Assembly: GCA_023419175.1 (NCBI GenBank)
Contig: JAEZYG010000069.1
Location: 1 to 26,625, forward strand
DNA length: 26,625 bases
Direction: 5' to 3'
Origin: Actinomycetes bacterium
Lineage (GTDB): Bacteria > Actinomycetota > Actinomycetes > Propionibacteriales > Propionibacteriaceae
The notes under the pieces were generated by a model, which saw nothing but the letters and a program-made list of their open reading frames with translations, was not told the DNA's origin and did not search any database. Below are positions 7,313 through 15,427 of the stretch, piece by piece. Each line of letters starts with the position of its first letter. Position 1 is the first letter of the stretch. The translations under genes were made by a program, and so were the position numbers.

Positions 7313-7735
7313 ATGAGCATAGGTCAAACTCCTAAACCCCGCAATACCCGTCAGCGCGCCTTGATCTCTCAGCTCATGAGCGGATCAGATGAATTCCTTA
7401 CAGCTCAACAGATCCATGCCCAACTTCGCGATGCGGGAGAGTCTATCGGTTTGGCAACTGTCTATCGCACCTTACAAGTCATGCATCAGACGAAACAGCT
7501 CGATTCAATCTACAATCCAGATGGAGAAATCGCTTATCGAAGCTGCTCTGAAGGACATCATCACCACCTGATCTGTCGTGAATGCGGGAAAGCTGTCGAA
7601 GTAGAAGTCGATGCCTTTGAGCAATGGGCTCATGAAGTGGCAGCTCAACACGGTTTTTCCCATCCAGAACATTCCGTTGAGATCTTCGGGATCTGCTCGA
7701 CGTGCGCAGAGGAAAATCCCGATCTGGTCAGCTAA
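7313..7735 (+). CDS. zur: Fur-family zinc uptake regulator Zur
   Basis: Metal-responsive DNA-binding repressor of 140 aa. The N-terminal winged helix contains the Fur recognition helix GLATVYRTLQVM (47-58). The metal-binding half has the cluster GHHHH (81-85) and two CxxC pairs, C88/C91 and C128/C131, which form the structural zinc site. The neighbourhood glyS - zur - recO/uppS is the usual location of Zur (FurB) in actinobacteria, which is the main reason to choose Zur over Fur, PerR or Nur. An in-frame TTG at 7310 exists, but the ATG at 7313 is better spaced behind GGGAAAG. The stop codon directly abuts the stop of the converging recO with no base between them. No SmtB/ArsR gene precedes it, unlike in mycobacteria. 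Confidence 0.88.
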   Translation: MSIGQTPKPRNTRQRALISQLMSGSDEFLTAQQIHAQLRDAGESIGLATVYRTLQVMHQTKQLDSIYNPDGEIAYRSCSEGHHHHLICRECGKAVEVEVDAFEQWAHEVAAQHGFSHPEHSVEIFGICSTCAEENPDLVS

Positions 7736-8473
7736 TCAGCTATCCATTTCTTCAAGGGAGTGGATCTTGGCTTCGATATACCAATAGACGAAGGCTGAGA
7801 TCATTCTGTGAACCTCACGTTGTATTCCATCGGGAGCACCCATCATGATCTGCCATTGATGGGTCAACATCGCCGCCAATAATTTCCATGCGCCTGCTGA
7901 GGGCATGATCGCTTGGAAATCTCGACATCGATCGCATAATCCGCCGCCGAGTTGAGCCGAAAACCAGCGATGCGACCCTTCTCGTCCGCATTGGGCGCAA
8001 TGAGCATATTGCAAGGCATAACCGGATAAAGCCATCGCATCGAGCAGATAGGTATCGACAATGCACCGAGAGGACAAAGTACCTGAGCGAACTTTACTCA
8101 ATGCCGATAAAGCATCAATTAACAGACGGTAATAGGCGAACGCGGGTTCTTTATCTTCGACGATGAGTTTGTCAGCCACTTCTACGATCACCTGTCCGGC
8201 GAGGAAGGAATCGTAATGTTCTCTCAACGGAGCATCGAAAGCATGGATGGTTTCAACTTGGGTGATGGTATCGAGATTTCGCCCCTCATAGAATTGGCAA
8301 TCCACATGGCTGAACGGTTCCAAACGTCCACCGATACGCGACGATGTCTTGCGGATTCCTTTAGCAACGGCACGGATCTTGCCATGTTTTTTGCTTAACA
8401 TCGTGATGATCCGATCAGCCTCGGCTAGCTTATGCGTGCGCAAGACGACAGCCTGATCGCGGTAAGTGGGCAT
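7736..8473 (-). CDS. recO: DNA repair protein RecO
   Basis: Recombination mediator that loads RecA on single-stranded DNA with RecR in the RecFOR pathway. The protein is 245 aa, normal for the family. The N-terminal OB fold begins with the characteristic YRDQAVVLRTHKLAEADRI and continues with KGIRKTSSRIGGRLEPF. A four-cysteine zinc finger is visible in the second half (CAQC then CDRC), followed by a helical C-terminus. The ATG at 8473 has no Shine-Dalgarno sequence, but TACGAT lies exactly six bases upstream, so the mRNA may be leaderless. It is convergent with zur and divergent from uppS with only 50 bases between. In most actinobacteria recO and uppS are co-directional, so the arrangement here has been rearranged. 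Confidence 0.93.
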   Translation of the reverse strand: MPTYRDQAVVLRTHKLAEADRIITMLSKKHGKIRAVAKGIRKTSSRIGGRLEPFSHVDCQFYEGRNLDTITQVETIHAFDAPLREHYDSFLAGQVIVEVADKLIVEDKEPAFAYYRLLIDALSALSKVRSGTLSSRCIVDTYLLDAMALSGYALQYAHCAQCGREGSHRWFSAQLGGGLCDRCRDFQAIMPSAGAWKLLAAMLTHQWQIMMGAPDGIQREVHRMISAFVYWYIEAKIHSLEEMDS

Positions 8474-8479
8474 AGATCC

Positions 8480-8485
8480 ATCGTA
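8480..8485 (-). promoter_or_regulatory. Putative -10 element for leaderless recO transcript
   Basis: On the minus strand TACGAT is followed by six bases and then the recO ATG, which would place the transcription start on the start codon itself. There is no upstream ribosome-binding site to offer an alternative. Confidence 0.45.
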
Positions 8486-8511
8486 GACCTGCTCGATGTC
8501 TCCCCGTCAGA

Positions 8512-8517
8512 TAGTGT
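8512..8517 (+). promoter_or_regulatory. Putative -10 element for leaderless uppS transcript
   Basis: TAGTGT is followed by six bases and then the uppS ATG at 8524, the same spacing as for recO. No Shine-Dalgarno sequence precedes the ATG. No convincing -35 element was seen. Confidence 0.45.
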
Positions 8518-8523
8518 TGATAC

Positions 8524-9339
8524 ATGGGATTTTTCGGTTCCGATTCGCACGATCGCACCTATCGTCTACCTCGACCCCATCCTGGGGGGCTACGTCCTCC
8601 AGCCATTCCATCTGAGGATTTACCCGCTCATGTCGCTATCGTCATGGACGGCAATGGTCGCTGGGCTAAGGAACGCAATCTTGCACGGACAAAAGGGCAT
8701 GAGAAGGGCGAAGAGGTTCTTTTCGATATCGTGGAAGGAGCTGTAGAGATGGGGATTCCCTATCTATCGGCATATGCTTTTTCCACTGAGAATTGGAAGC
8801 GTTCCTATCAAGAAGTGAGCTTTTTGATGGGCTTTAGCCGCCAGGTCATTCACCGTCATCTCGACGATTTGGATTCTCTTGGCGTCAAGATCAGATGGGC
8901 TGGGCGTCGTCCTCGCCTATGGAGCTCAGTCATTAAAGAGCTGGAAAAAGCCGAAGAACGCACTGCCTCGAATACCACCATGACCTTTCAACTATGCGTC
9001 AATTACGGTGGGCGTGCCGAGATCGCAGACGCAGCTCGCACGATCGCCACCTTGGCATCTCAAGGAAAGATCGATCCGTCCACGATTGACGAAAAAACCT
9101 TCAGGCAATTTCTCGACGAGCCCGATATTCCCGATGTCGATCTGTTCATCCGATCCTCTGGGGAGCAACGGATTTCCAATTTCTTATTGTGGCAATCAGC
9201 CTATGCTGAAATGATTTTCAGCGATGTATTGTGGCCAGATTGGGATCGTACCCATCTGTGGTCAGCTGTGGAGAGCTATTGCAAGCGAGATCGTCGTTTT
9301 GGCTCAGCGATTCCCAATGAGATCTCTTCTGATCAGTGA
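8524..9339 (+). CDS. uppS: Isoprenyl (undecaprenyl/decaprenyl) diphosphate synthase
   Basis: Cis-prenyltransferase that condenses isopentenyl diphosphate units to make the C50-C55 lipid carrier for peptidoglycan and other wall polymers. It is 271 aa. Conserved features: VAIVMDGNGRWA with the Mg-binding Asp42, AFSTENWKR, NYGGRAEIADAA, and the substrate motif RSSGEQRISNF near residue 216, followed by WQSAYAEMIF and LWPDWD. The N-terminal leader HPGGLRPPAIPSEDLP matches actinobacterial (Streptomyces-like) UppS and supports the ATG at 8524. That ATG has no ribosome-binding site and is probably translated from a leaderless mRNA. Chain length cannot be told from the sequence. Confidence 0.95.
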   Translation: MGFFGSDSHDRTYRLPRPHPGGLRPPAIPSEDLPAHVAIVMDGNGRWAKERNLARTKGHEKGEEVLFDIVEGAVEMGIPYLSAYAFSTENWKRSYQEVSFLMGFSRQVIHRHLDDLDSLGVKIRWAGRRPRLWSSVIKELEKAEERTASNTTMTFQLCVNYGGRAEIADAARTIATLASQGKIDPSTIDEKTFRQFLDEPDIPDVDLFIRSSGEQRISNFLLWQSAYAEMIFSDVLWPDWDRTHLWSAVESYCKRDRRFGSAIPNEISSDQ

Positions 9340-9382
9340 TAGTCAATGCGCTAAGGTGGTTCTCAGCCGCAGATCACTGACC
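9331..9382. repeat. Interrupted inverted repeat between uppS and the oxidoreductase gene
   Basis: GATCAGTGAT at 9331-9340 pairs at nine of ten positions with ATCACTGACC at 9373-9382, separated by 32 bases. The left arm covers the uppS stop codon; the right arm ends just before the Shine-Dalgarno (TGAGG, 9387-9391) of the next gene. It lacks a T tract, so a protein-binding site or a leader structure is as likely as a terminator. Confidence 0.4.
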
Positions 9383-9396
9383 ACAATGAGGTTGTT

Positions 9397-10899
9397 ATGA
9401 GCGCTTCTTTACCCCGTTTGAATCATACCCATGCTGACTGGTCACGGCTGATCGGGAGGAGCGCATCGCCTCATAGCTCCATTGTCCATCTCGGTGTGGG
9501 ACAGTTTCACCGCGCTCACGCCGCTGTCTATACGGCTTTGAGCGCAGACTCTCCCGATGAAGCCTGGGGTATTTTGCCGGTAGCAAATCGTTCCTCTCAC
9601 GTCATCGATGCCCTGCACGATCAAGAGTCATGCTATTCCATCGTCCAATTGGAAGGGCAAGAACGTGAGATTCAGATGGTCGATATTCATCGTGGTGGAA
9701 TTGTGGCATCCGATAATCCCATGGCGGTCATCGACGCGATCAGCGATCCGTCTCATCGCATTGTGACCTTGACGATCACCGAGAAGGGATACGGAATTAA
9801 TCCGGCGACTTCTCGTCTGGATATCGATAATGAAGCGATCCTTTCAGCACGTCAAAGTCCTGAACAGGCACGAACTCTCCTCCCCCAGCTGGGATGGGGT
9901 TTGATTGAAAGGGCTCGTCGCAACGGCGCTGATCTCACCGTTTTGTCCTGTGACAATATGCAGTCAAATGGTCATACGACCCGTCAGGCTCTGCTCGATT
10001 TCATTGAGAGCTGCCAGGTGGAATCCTCGGTACTCGACTATGTGAGCGCCCACGTCACTTTCCCCAATTCGATGGTTGATCGAATCGTTCCGGGAACAGA
10101 TGATGCCCTGCGTCAACAAGTCGCTGATTCAATGGGATATTACGATGCGATTCCAGTGCCTGCCGAGGCTTTCTCCATGTGGGTGATGGAAGATCATTTC
10201 GCCACATCTCGACCTGCGTGGGAGAAAGCTGGTGCGATCTTCAGCGATGAGGTGGATCGTTATGAGCTGGTCAAATTGCGTTTATTGAATGGCTCTCACT
10301 CTCTCATCAGCTATCTGGGCGCTTTGAGCGGTTCTCCTACCATTCCTCAGGCTCGTGGACGAGATGAGATCGCCGAGGCGATTTTGACAGCGATGTATTG
10401 CGAATATCTTCCCAGCATTACTCTTCCGACAGGTTTTGATGTGGACGATTACATCTCTCAATTGATGACCCGGTGGAATAATCATGCTCTTGGCGATCTG
10501 TGTTCACGGGTGGGATCAGATGGTTCAGCTAAACTTCCTCAACGCATCTGCACCCCTGCTCTACTCATGAATGAACGTGGCATGATGCCTCATATGATGG
10601 CCTTAACCGCTGCATCATGGATTGTATGCAATCTACCGAGCGATATCTACGATGCTGGACCGATCGCTCATGCCATGGATGAGCCCAAGCGATGCTCGAT
10701 TCACTCGATTGCCCATCGGACAGGCGGCGATCTAAATGCGTTGACTCATGCCATCATGCGTTCGGATTTCGGTGATGAAATCGCTGAATTCGATGGTTTT
10801 ATCCGTCGTGTTGCCGATTTGGTGACCACTATCGTCCGTGATGGTTACCAGAGGGGAATTCGCGATGCTGTCGATGCCGCATTGAGCGAAAGGCATTAG
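9397..10899 (+). CDS. Mannitol dehydrogenase / fructuronate reductase family oxidoreductase
   Basis: NAD(P)-dependent polyol or sugar-acid dehydrogenase of 500 aa, the usual length for the long-chain mannitol 2-dehydrogenase/UxuB family. The N-terminal Rossmann fold starts with IVHLGVGQFHRAHAAVYT, and SCDNMQSNG is the family motif in the middle. The catalytic signature KLRLLNGSHS gives Lys293, Asn298 and His301, spaced exactly as the K-N-H triad of mannitol 2-dehydrogenase. Candidate reactions are fructose/mannitol, fructuronate/mannonate or tagaturonate/altronate interconversion; the sequence alone does not choose. No sugar transporter, kinase or isomerase gene is adjacent, so it seems to act alone. 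The ATG at 9397 has a TGAGG at 9387-9391. It precedes the kdp genes on the same strand after a gap of 112 bases that carries candidate regulatory repeats. Confidence 0.9.
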   Translation: MSASLPRLNHTHADWSRLIGRSASPHSSIVHLGVGQFHRAHAAVYTALSADSPDEAWGILPVANRSSHVIDALHDQESCYSIVQLEGQEREIQMVDIHRGGIVASDNPMAVIDAISDPSHRIVTLTITEKGYGINPATSRLDIDNEAILSARQSPEQARTLLPQLGWGLIERARRNGADLTVLSCDNMQSNGHTTRQALLDFIESCQVESSVLDYVSAHVTFPNSMVDRIVPGTDDALRQQVADSMGYYDAIPVPAEAFSMWVMEDHFATSRPAWEKAGAIFSDEVDRYELVKLRLLNGSHSLISYLGALSGSPTIPQARGRDEIAEAILTAMYCEYLPSITLPTGFDVDDYISQLMTRWNNHALGDLCSRVGSDGSAKLPQRICTPALLMNERGMMPHMMALTAASWIVCNLPSDIYDAGPIAHAMDEPKRCSIHSIAHRTGGDLNALTHAIMRSDFGDEIAEFDGFIRRVADLVTTIVRDGYQRGIRDAVDAALSERH

Positions 10900-10903
10900 G
10901 AAA

Positions 10904-10938
10904 GCGTTAAGAAATGACGCCTGGCGTTAAGGCGTCAT
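10904..10938 (+). promoter_or_regulatory. Direct repeats and hairpin upstream of the kdp operon
   Basis: GCGTTAAG occurs at 10904-10911 and again at 10924-10931, exactly 20 bp apart, which is about two helical turns. Overlapping it is an 8-bp perfect inverted repeat, ATGACGCC (10914-10921) with GGCGTCAT (10931-10938). OmpR-type regulators such as KdpE bind direct repeats on one DNA face, so this is a candidate KdpE site. The hairpin could also help end the preceding gene, but its nearest T run is over ten bases away. Confidence 0.4.
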
Positions 10939-11011
10939 CATGATCGGCTCCTCTTTTTCTGCCGGTGAGTTCTACTGATGTGGTCATATCGTCGCATCAG
11001 AAAGGCAGATC

Positions 11012-11092
11012 ATGTGGGATCTTCTTTTTGCCGCTTTGACAGTCGTGCTCTTTTCAGGCTGTGCTGCTTTGATCTATCTCTTGGAGAGATGA
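11012..11092 (+). CDS. Small single-pass membrane peptide preceding kdpF
   Basis: A 26-residue open frame, too short for standard gene finding. It starts with ATG at 11012 and has AAAGG at 11001-11005 with good spacing. It encodes one hydrophobic helix: after MWDLLF the sequence runs AALTVVLFSGCAALIYLL and ends in ER. Its stop is one base before the kdpF start (TGA-G-ATG), so it looks co-translated with kdpF. From memory, similar 25-30 residue peptides with an N-terminal acidic-aromatic start, a core resembling LTV-x-LF and an acidic/basic end precede kdpF in other actinobacterial kdp operons, usually unannotated. It could be a paralogue of KdpF or a separate accessory subunit. Function is unproven. 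Confidence 0.6.
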   Translation: MWDLLFAALTVVLFSGCAALIYLLER

Positions 11093-11093
11093 G

Positions 11094-11177
11094 ATGAGCG
11101 ATTACATCGGTTTAGTCCTTGTTGTGGCTGCTATCGCCTATATGTTCTTTGTTCTGTTCTCACCGGAGAAATTCTGA
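11094..11177 (+). CDS. kdpF: Potassium-transporting ATPase subunit KdpF
   Basis: A 27-residue single-helix lipid-like subunit that stabilises the KdpFABC complex in the membrane. It starts with MSDYIGLVLVVAAIAY and ends with PEKF, matching the PERF-type ending common in KdpF. Its stop overlaps the kdpA start by one base (TGATG), and the upstream micro-ORF ends one base before its ATG. A GGAGAG precedes it inside the micro-ORF. It is missed by length-based gene callers. Assignment is firm from position and the C-terminal motif. Confidence 0.88.
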   Translation: MSDYIGLVLVVAAIAYMFFVLFSPEKF

Positions 11178-12814
11178 TGTCTGTTCTCGCACAATTCATC
11201 CCTCTTCTCATCGTGATAGCTGTGGTCGCTTTCAGCTATCTTCCCCTGGGAGCCTATATGGCTTCTCTGTTTAGTTCTGAGAAAGATTGGCGAATTGAGA
11301 AGGTCATCTATCGTCTTCTTCATGTCGATCCGCGTCTTGAGCAGCGGTGGAATTCCTACGCTGGTTCGATCTTGGCTTTGAGTGCTGTCTCTATCGTCAT
11401 CGTCTATATTCTTCAGCGTTGTCAATCGCTTTTCCCTTTCCCAGCAGAGCAGATTTTGCGTCCTGACCAGGCATGGAATACCGCTATTTCTTTTGCAACC
11501 AATACGAATTGGCAAGCCTATAATCCCGAGCAGACGATGACGATGATCGTTCAGATGGTGGGGTTGACGGTACAAAATTTCGTCTCAGCGGCCGTTGGGA
11601 TCTGCGTGGCGATCGCTTTCGCTCGTTCTCTTGGACGCAGTGAAAGCGGCACTATCGGCAATTTTTGGGTGGATATCACCCGCTGTCTTTTCCGTCTACT
11701 TCTTCCCCTTTCGATCATCTTCGCCGCTGTACTGATCGCGTGCGGATGCCTTCAAACACTTCATCCCATCGTCGATCTTTCGATGTGGAATTCTTCTATT
11801 CACCACATTCCTGGCGGACCTGTTGCATCTCAAGAAGCGATCAAGCTGCTTGGAACCAATGGTGGGGGTATCTACAACGCTAATTCCGCCCATCCTTTTG
11901 AGAACCCACATGCTGTGAGCAATGCCATCGAAATCGCATTATTACTCGTTATCCCGTGCAGTTTGACCCGTACATTCGGATTGATCGTCAAGGATCGCCG
12001 TCAAGGATGGGCAATTTTTGCTGCCATGGTGACCATCGCCACCTTATCGATCGTCGCTCTTTTCTCTGCCCAAAGTCGTCTTCTGCCAGCTCATGGGCTT
12101 GAGGGGAAAGAATTGCGTTTTGGAGTTATCCCTTCTTCCCTTTTCGGTGCAGTAACGACCTTGACTTCAAGTGGCGCTGTCAATAGTGCGCATGCGAGCT
12201 ACGATCCTTTTTCCCAAACGGTGATGCTTCTCAATATGGCTTTGGGAGAAATCGCTCCAGGTGGGGTGGGATGCGGCCTTTACGGCATGGTGATGGTGGC
12301 GATTTTGGCTGTCTTCATCGCCGGTTTGATGGTGGGACGTTCTCCTGAATATATCGGCAAGAAAATCGGCCCTACAGAGATGAAGATCGTTAGCCTTTAT
12401 CTGCTCATCTCTCCCCTCTTATGTTTAGTGGGAACTGGCATCACTATCGCTATCCCAGCGATCCGCTCCGCGGTTGTCCACCCTGGCGCCTATGGCGTGA
12501 GCGAGATTCTCTACGCCTTCGCTTCAGCGAGCAACAATAACGGTTCGGCTTTGAGCGGAGTGAACGCCTCCCATCCTTTCATGACGATTTCTCTTGGTAT
12601 CGTCATGTTTTGCGCCCGTTTCATACCTATGATTCTTATCCTGGCGCTGGCTGGACATTTCTCAAGCCAGAAGCGCATTGCTGAAACTCTCGGCACCGTC
12701 AAAACACATAATGGTCTTTTCGTCATCCTCATGGTGATGGTGGCTTTCATCGTTGCCGCTTTGACTTTCGTTCCCGTCTTAGCCTTGGGACCTCTCAGTG
12801 AAGGATTGATCTGA
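11177..12814 (+). CDS. kdpA: Potassium-transporting ATPase subunit KdpA (K+ channel-like)
   Basis: Membrane subunit that binds and conducts K+ in the high-affinity Kdp pump. It is 545 aa with about ten membrane helices, related to the SKT/Trk channel superfamily. The four selectivity-filter-like regions are visible in order: TNTNWQAYNPEQTMTM; GTNGGGIYNANSAHPFENP; TTLTSSGAVNSAHASYDPF; ASNNNGSALSGVN. The ATG at 11177 overlaps the kdpF stop, and GGAGAA lies just upstream in kdpF. Its stop is one base before the kdpB ATG. All hallmark glycines and asparagines are present, so the subunit appears functional. Confidence 0.97.
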   Translation: MSVLAQFIPLLIVIAVVAFSYLPLGAYMASLFSSEKDWRIEKVIYRLLHVDPRLEQRWNSYAGSILALSAVSIVIVYILQRCQSLFPFPAEQILRPDQAWNTAISFATNTNWQAYNPEQTMTMIVQMVGLTVQNFVSAAVGICVAIAFARSLGRSESGTIGNFWVDITRCLFRLLLPLSIIFAAVLIACGCLQTLHPIVDLSMWNSSIHHIPGGPVASQEAIKLLGTNGGGIYNANSAHPFENPHAVSNAIEIALLLVIPCSLTRTFGLIVKDRRQGWAIFAAMVTIATLSIVALFSAQSRLLPAHGLEGKELRFGVIPSSLFGAVTTLTSSGAVNSAHASYDPFSQTVMLLNMALGEIAPGGVGCGLYGMVMVAILAVFIAGLMVGRSPEYIGKKIGPTEMKIVSLYLLISPLLCLVGTGITIAIPAIRSAVVHPGAYGVSEILYAFASASNNNGSALSGVNASHPFMTISLGIVMFCARFIPMILILALAGHFSSQKRIAETLGTVKTHNGLFVILMVMVAFIVAALTFVPVLALGPLSEGLI

Positions 12815-12815
12815 T

Positions 12816-14867
12816 ATGTCCGCTCGTAGTCTTCCAAGCACTATGTCTTCTATCGTCAACCTCCATCAATTGAAGACAGCTTTTCTGTGCTCACTTCGTA
12901 AAATGAACCCGGCGACGATGGTGCGCAATCCAGTCATGTTCCTCGTCGAAATCGGTTCCGTAGTGACTGCCATCATCGCTATCATCCATCCCACGTTATT
13001 TAGCTGGTCGATTGTCATTTGGCTGGTGGCAACGGTGATCTTTGCCAATATGGCAGAAGCGATCGCTGAGGAACGCGGGAAAGCTCAGGCTGATTCTTTG
13101 AGGGCAACCCGCGTCCATACAGAGGCCTATCTGCTCAAGGATGGTCAGATTGAAACGATCAGCGCGGATTCCCTACGTCCAGGAGATGTGGTTGTCGTCA
13201 GCGCTGGACAGATCATTCCAGCAGATGGAGATGTCATCGAAGGCGCTGCCAGTGTGGATGAATCGGCGATTACCGGTGAATCAGCTCCTGTCATCAGGGA
13301 ATCCGGTGGGGATCGCTGCTCGGTGACAGGAGGGACGAAAGTTTTATCCGACACCATTCATGTCAAGATCACCTCGAAACCTGGAGAGAGTTTCCTTGAC
13401 AAGATGATCGCCTTGGTAGAGGGTGCATCACGAGCAAAGACCCCAAATGAGATCGCTTTGACCATCTTCTTGTCGGTGTTGACCATCATCTTTTTAGTGG
13501 TCACCGCCACCCTCCAGCCCATCGCCTCCCATCGTCATGCTCAACAGCCTATGATCGTCTTGGTTGCCTTGCTGGTCTGTTTGATTCCGACCACGATTGG
13601 AGCTTTGCTCTCAGCTATCGGGATCGCAGGAATGGATCGTCTCGTCCGCCGCAATGTTCTAGCGATGTCTGGACGAGCTGTGGAAGCTGCAGGCGATGTG
13701 ACCACTCTTCTACTCGATAAGACAGGGACGATCACGATGGGAGATCGTCAAGCGGTGGCTTTCATCCCCGCACCTGGAGTCGATGAGAAGACCATCGCAA
13801 CAGCATCTCAACTATCCAGTTGGGCAGACGAAACTCCTGAAGGACGCTCAGTGGTCGATCTCGCTCACCGTCTGGGATGTCCAGAAATCTATGCCGACCA
13901 CTTCGCCTCTGCTCATTTCATTCCTTTCTCCGCTGTGACGCGTATGAGCGGTGTAGAGATGGGAGATGGAAGATCTTTCGTCAAAGGGGCAGCAAGTGAG
14001 ATTTTATCTGCCGCCCGCAGGAGCGGTTGTGATCACACTATCATCGAGGCTGTCGACGCCAGTGCTCAATCCATCTCCTCATCTGGAGGAACCGCTTTGG
14101 TCGTGGCAGAGAAAAGGTCGTCTGGGATGGATCTTTTGGGATGTATCCATCTGAAAGATATTGTGAAACCCAATATGCGTGAGCGTTTCGAGCAGTTGCG
14201 CTCTATGGGGATCAAGACGGTGATGATCACCGGCGATAATCCGTTGACAGCTCAAGCCATCGCACAAGAGGCAGGAGTCGATGACTTTCTAGCCGAAGCG
14301 AAGCCGGAAGATAAGCTCGCTTTGATCCGCCAAGAACAGGCATGTGGACGCATGGTCGCCATGAGTGGTGATGGGACGAACGATGCTCCTGCCTTGGCTC
14401 AGGCCGATGTCGGCGTGGCTATGAATACGGGGACTTCAGCCGCTAAGGAAGCAGCGAATATGATCGATCTGGATTCAGATCCGACGAAGGTGATCGAAAT
14501 CGTCTCGATTGGCAAGACCTTACTCATGACGCGTGGAGCGCTGACGACTTTCTCTATCGCCAATGATGTTGCCAAATATTTCGCCATCATTCCGGCTATG
14601 TTCATGGAAGCTCTCCCCCAATTGAGAGCTCTCAACATCATGCACCTTCACAGTCCTCAAAGCGCGATCTTATCTGCGGTAATTTTCAATGCCTGCATCA
14701 TCATCGCTCTCATTCCTTTAGCCATGAAGGGGGTCACGATCACTTCCCACGACGCATCGGTAAATCTGAGACGCAATCTTCTCGTCTACGGACTAGGAGG
14801 GCTGATCGTCCCCTTCATCGGTATCAAAATCGTCGATCTTATCCTCACCCTTCTCACCTCCTTGTGA
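12816..14867 (+). CDS. kdpB: Potassium-transporting ATPase ATP-binding subunit KdpB
   Basis: P-type ATPase subunit (type IA) that energises K+ import. It is 683 aa. The phosphorylation motif DKTGTITMGD places the phosphorylated Asp at 301. TGES is at 153-156, where Ser156 corresponds to the inhibitory phosphoserine 162 of E. coli. Membrane segment 4 carries CLIPTTIGALLSAIGIAG. The hinge and P domain show MITGDNPLTAQAIA, AEAKPEDK and GDGTNDAPALAQADVGVAM. The ATG at 12816 lies one base after the kdpA stop; the ribosome-binding site AAGGAT is about 11 bases upstream, slightly far. A second ATG at 12843 is possible but would remove little. The last bases are followed closely by kdpC. Confidence 0.97.
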   Translation: MSARSLPSTMSSIVNLHQLKTAFLCSLRKMNPATMVRNPVMFLVEIGSVVTAIIAIIHPTLFSWSIVIWLVATVIFANMAEAIAEERGKAQADSLRATRVHTEAYLLKDGQIETISADSLRPGDVVVVSAGQIIPADGDVIEGAASVDESAITGESAPVIRESGGDRCSVTGGTKVLSDTIHVKITSKPGESFLDKMIALVEGASRAKTPNEIALTIFLSVLTIIFLVVTATLQPIASHRHAQQPMIVLVALLVCLIPTTIGALLSAIGIAGMDRLVRRNVLAMSGRAVEAAGDVTTLLLDKTGTITMGDRQAVAFIPAPGVDEKTIATASQLSSWADETPEGRSVVDLAHRLGCPEIYADHFASAHFIPFSAVTRMSGVEMGDGRSFVKGAASEILSAARRSGCDHTIIEAVDASAQSISSSGGTALVVAEKRSSGMDLLGCIHLKDIVKPNMRERFEQLRSMGIKTVMITGDNPLTAQAIAQEAGVDDFLAEAKPEDKLALIRQEQACGRMVAMSGDGTNDAPALAQADVGVAMNTGTSAAKEAANMIDLDSDPTKVIEIVSIGKTLLMTRGALTTFSIANDVAKYFAIIPAMFMEALPQLRALNIMHLHSPQSAILSAVIFNACIIIALIPLAMKGVTITSHDASVNLRRNLLVYGLGGLIVPFIGIKIVDLILTLLTSL

Positions 14868-14878
14868 TTGGAGTAATC

Positions 14879-15427
14879 ATGATTATGCGCTTCCTACGTC
14901 CAGCTTTCATCATGATGATGCTTTGTTCATTTCTCTTAGGTGTGGGATATCCGCTCGTGATGACCGCTATCGCTGTACCCTTTAACTCATCTGCTACTCT
15001 TCACGGCTCTGTTGATCCTGCGATGATTGGACAGGATTTTTCTACAGACGATTCCCTCTTCCAGGGACGTCTGTCCGCTGTTGACTACGATCCTTCCCAA
15101 TCTGGAGGAAGCAATCTCGATATCGTCGATGAGACTTTCCAATCTTGTCTAGATGAGAGGAAAAAGATCATCGCTGCCAGAGAAAATATTTCACCAGACG
15201 ATATCCCCGCCGATGCGATCACAACAAGTGCTTCAGGGCTCGACCCACATATTTCGCTGGACTATGCTGAGCTACAAATCCCTCGAGTTGCGAAGAAGAA
15301 TTCTATGTCCGCCTCCGATCTATCTGACCTTGTCCATTCCCATATCGATCACGTCTCATCTCTGTTCAGCGGCATAGATCAAGTCAATGTCGTTACTCTC
15401 AATCGTGACCTGATAGGAAGGCGATGA
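14879..15427 (+). CDS. kdpC: Potassium-transporting ATPase subunit KdpC
   Basis: Periplasm-facing, membrane-anchored subunit that assembles with KdpFAB and raises ATP affinity. It is 182 aa with one N-terminal membrane helix (about residues 7-30). The conserved body begins FQGRLSAVDYDPSQSGGSNL and includes SGLDPHIS and ELQIPRVA. Starts considered: an in-frame GTG at 14864 overlapping the kdpB stop has no ribosome-binding site, whereas the ATG at 14879 follows TTGGAG with ideal spacing, so 14879 is chosen. The stop overlaps the kdpD start by four bases (ATGA). Confidence 0.94.
   Translation: MIMRFLRPAFIMMMLCSFLLGVGYPLVMTAIAVPFNSSATLHGSVDPAMIGQDFSTDDSLFQGRLSAVDYDPSQSGGSNLDIVDETFQSCLDERKKIIAARENISPDDIPADAITTSASGLDPHISLDYAELQIPRVAKKNSMSASDLSDLVHSHIDHVSSLFSGIDQVNVVTLNRDLIGRR

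Noticed and set aside
8432..8746. 104-codon plus-strand frame across recO start and uppS start
   Set aside because: It overlaps two well-supported genes in other frames and shows no family motifs.
10914..10938. Hairpin after the dehydrogenase gene as a Rho-independent terminator
   Set aside because: No T tract follows directly; the nearest T run is more than ten bases away, so it is listed as a possible regulatory element instead.
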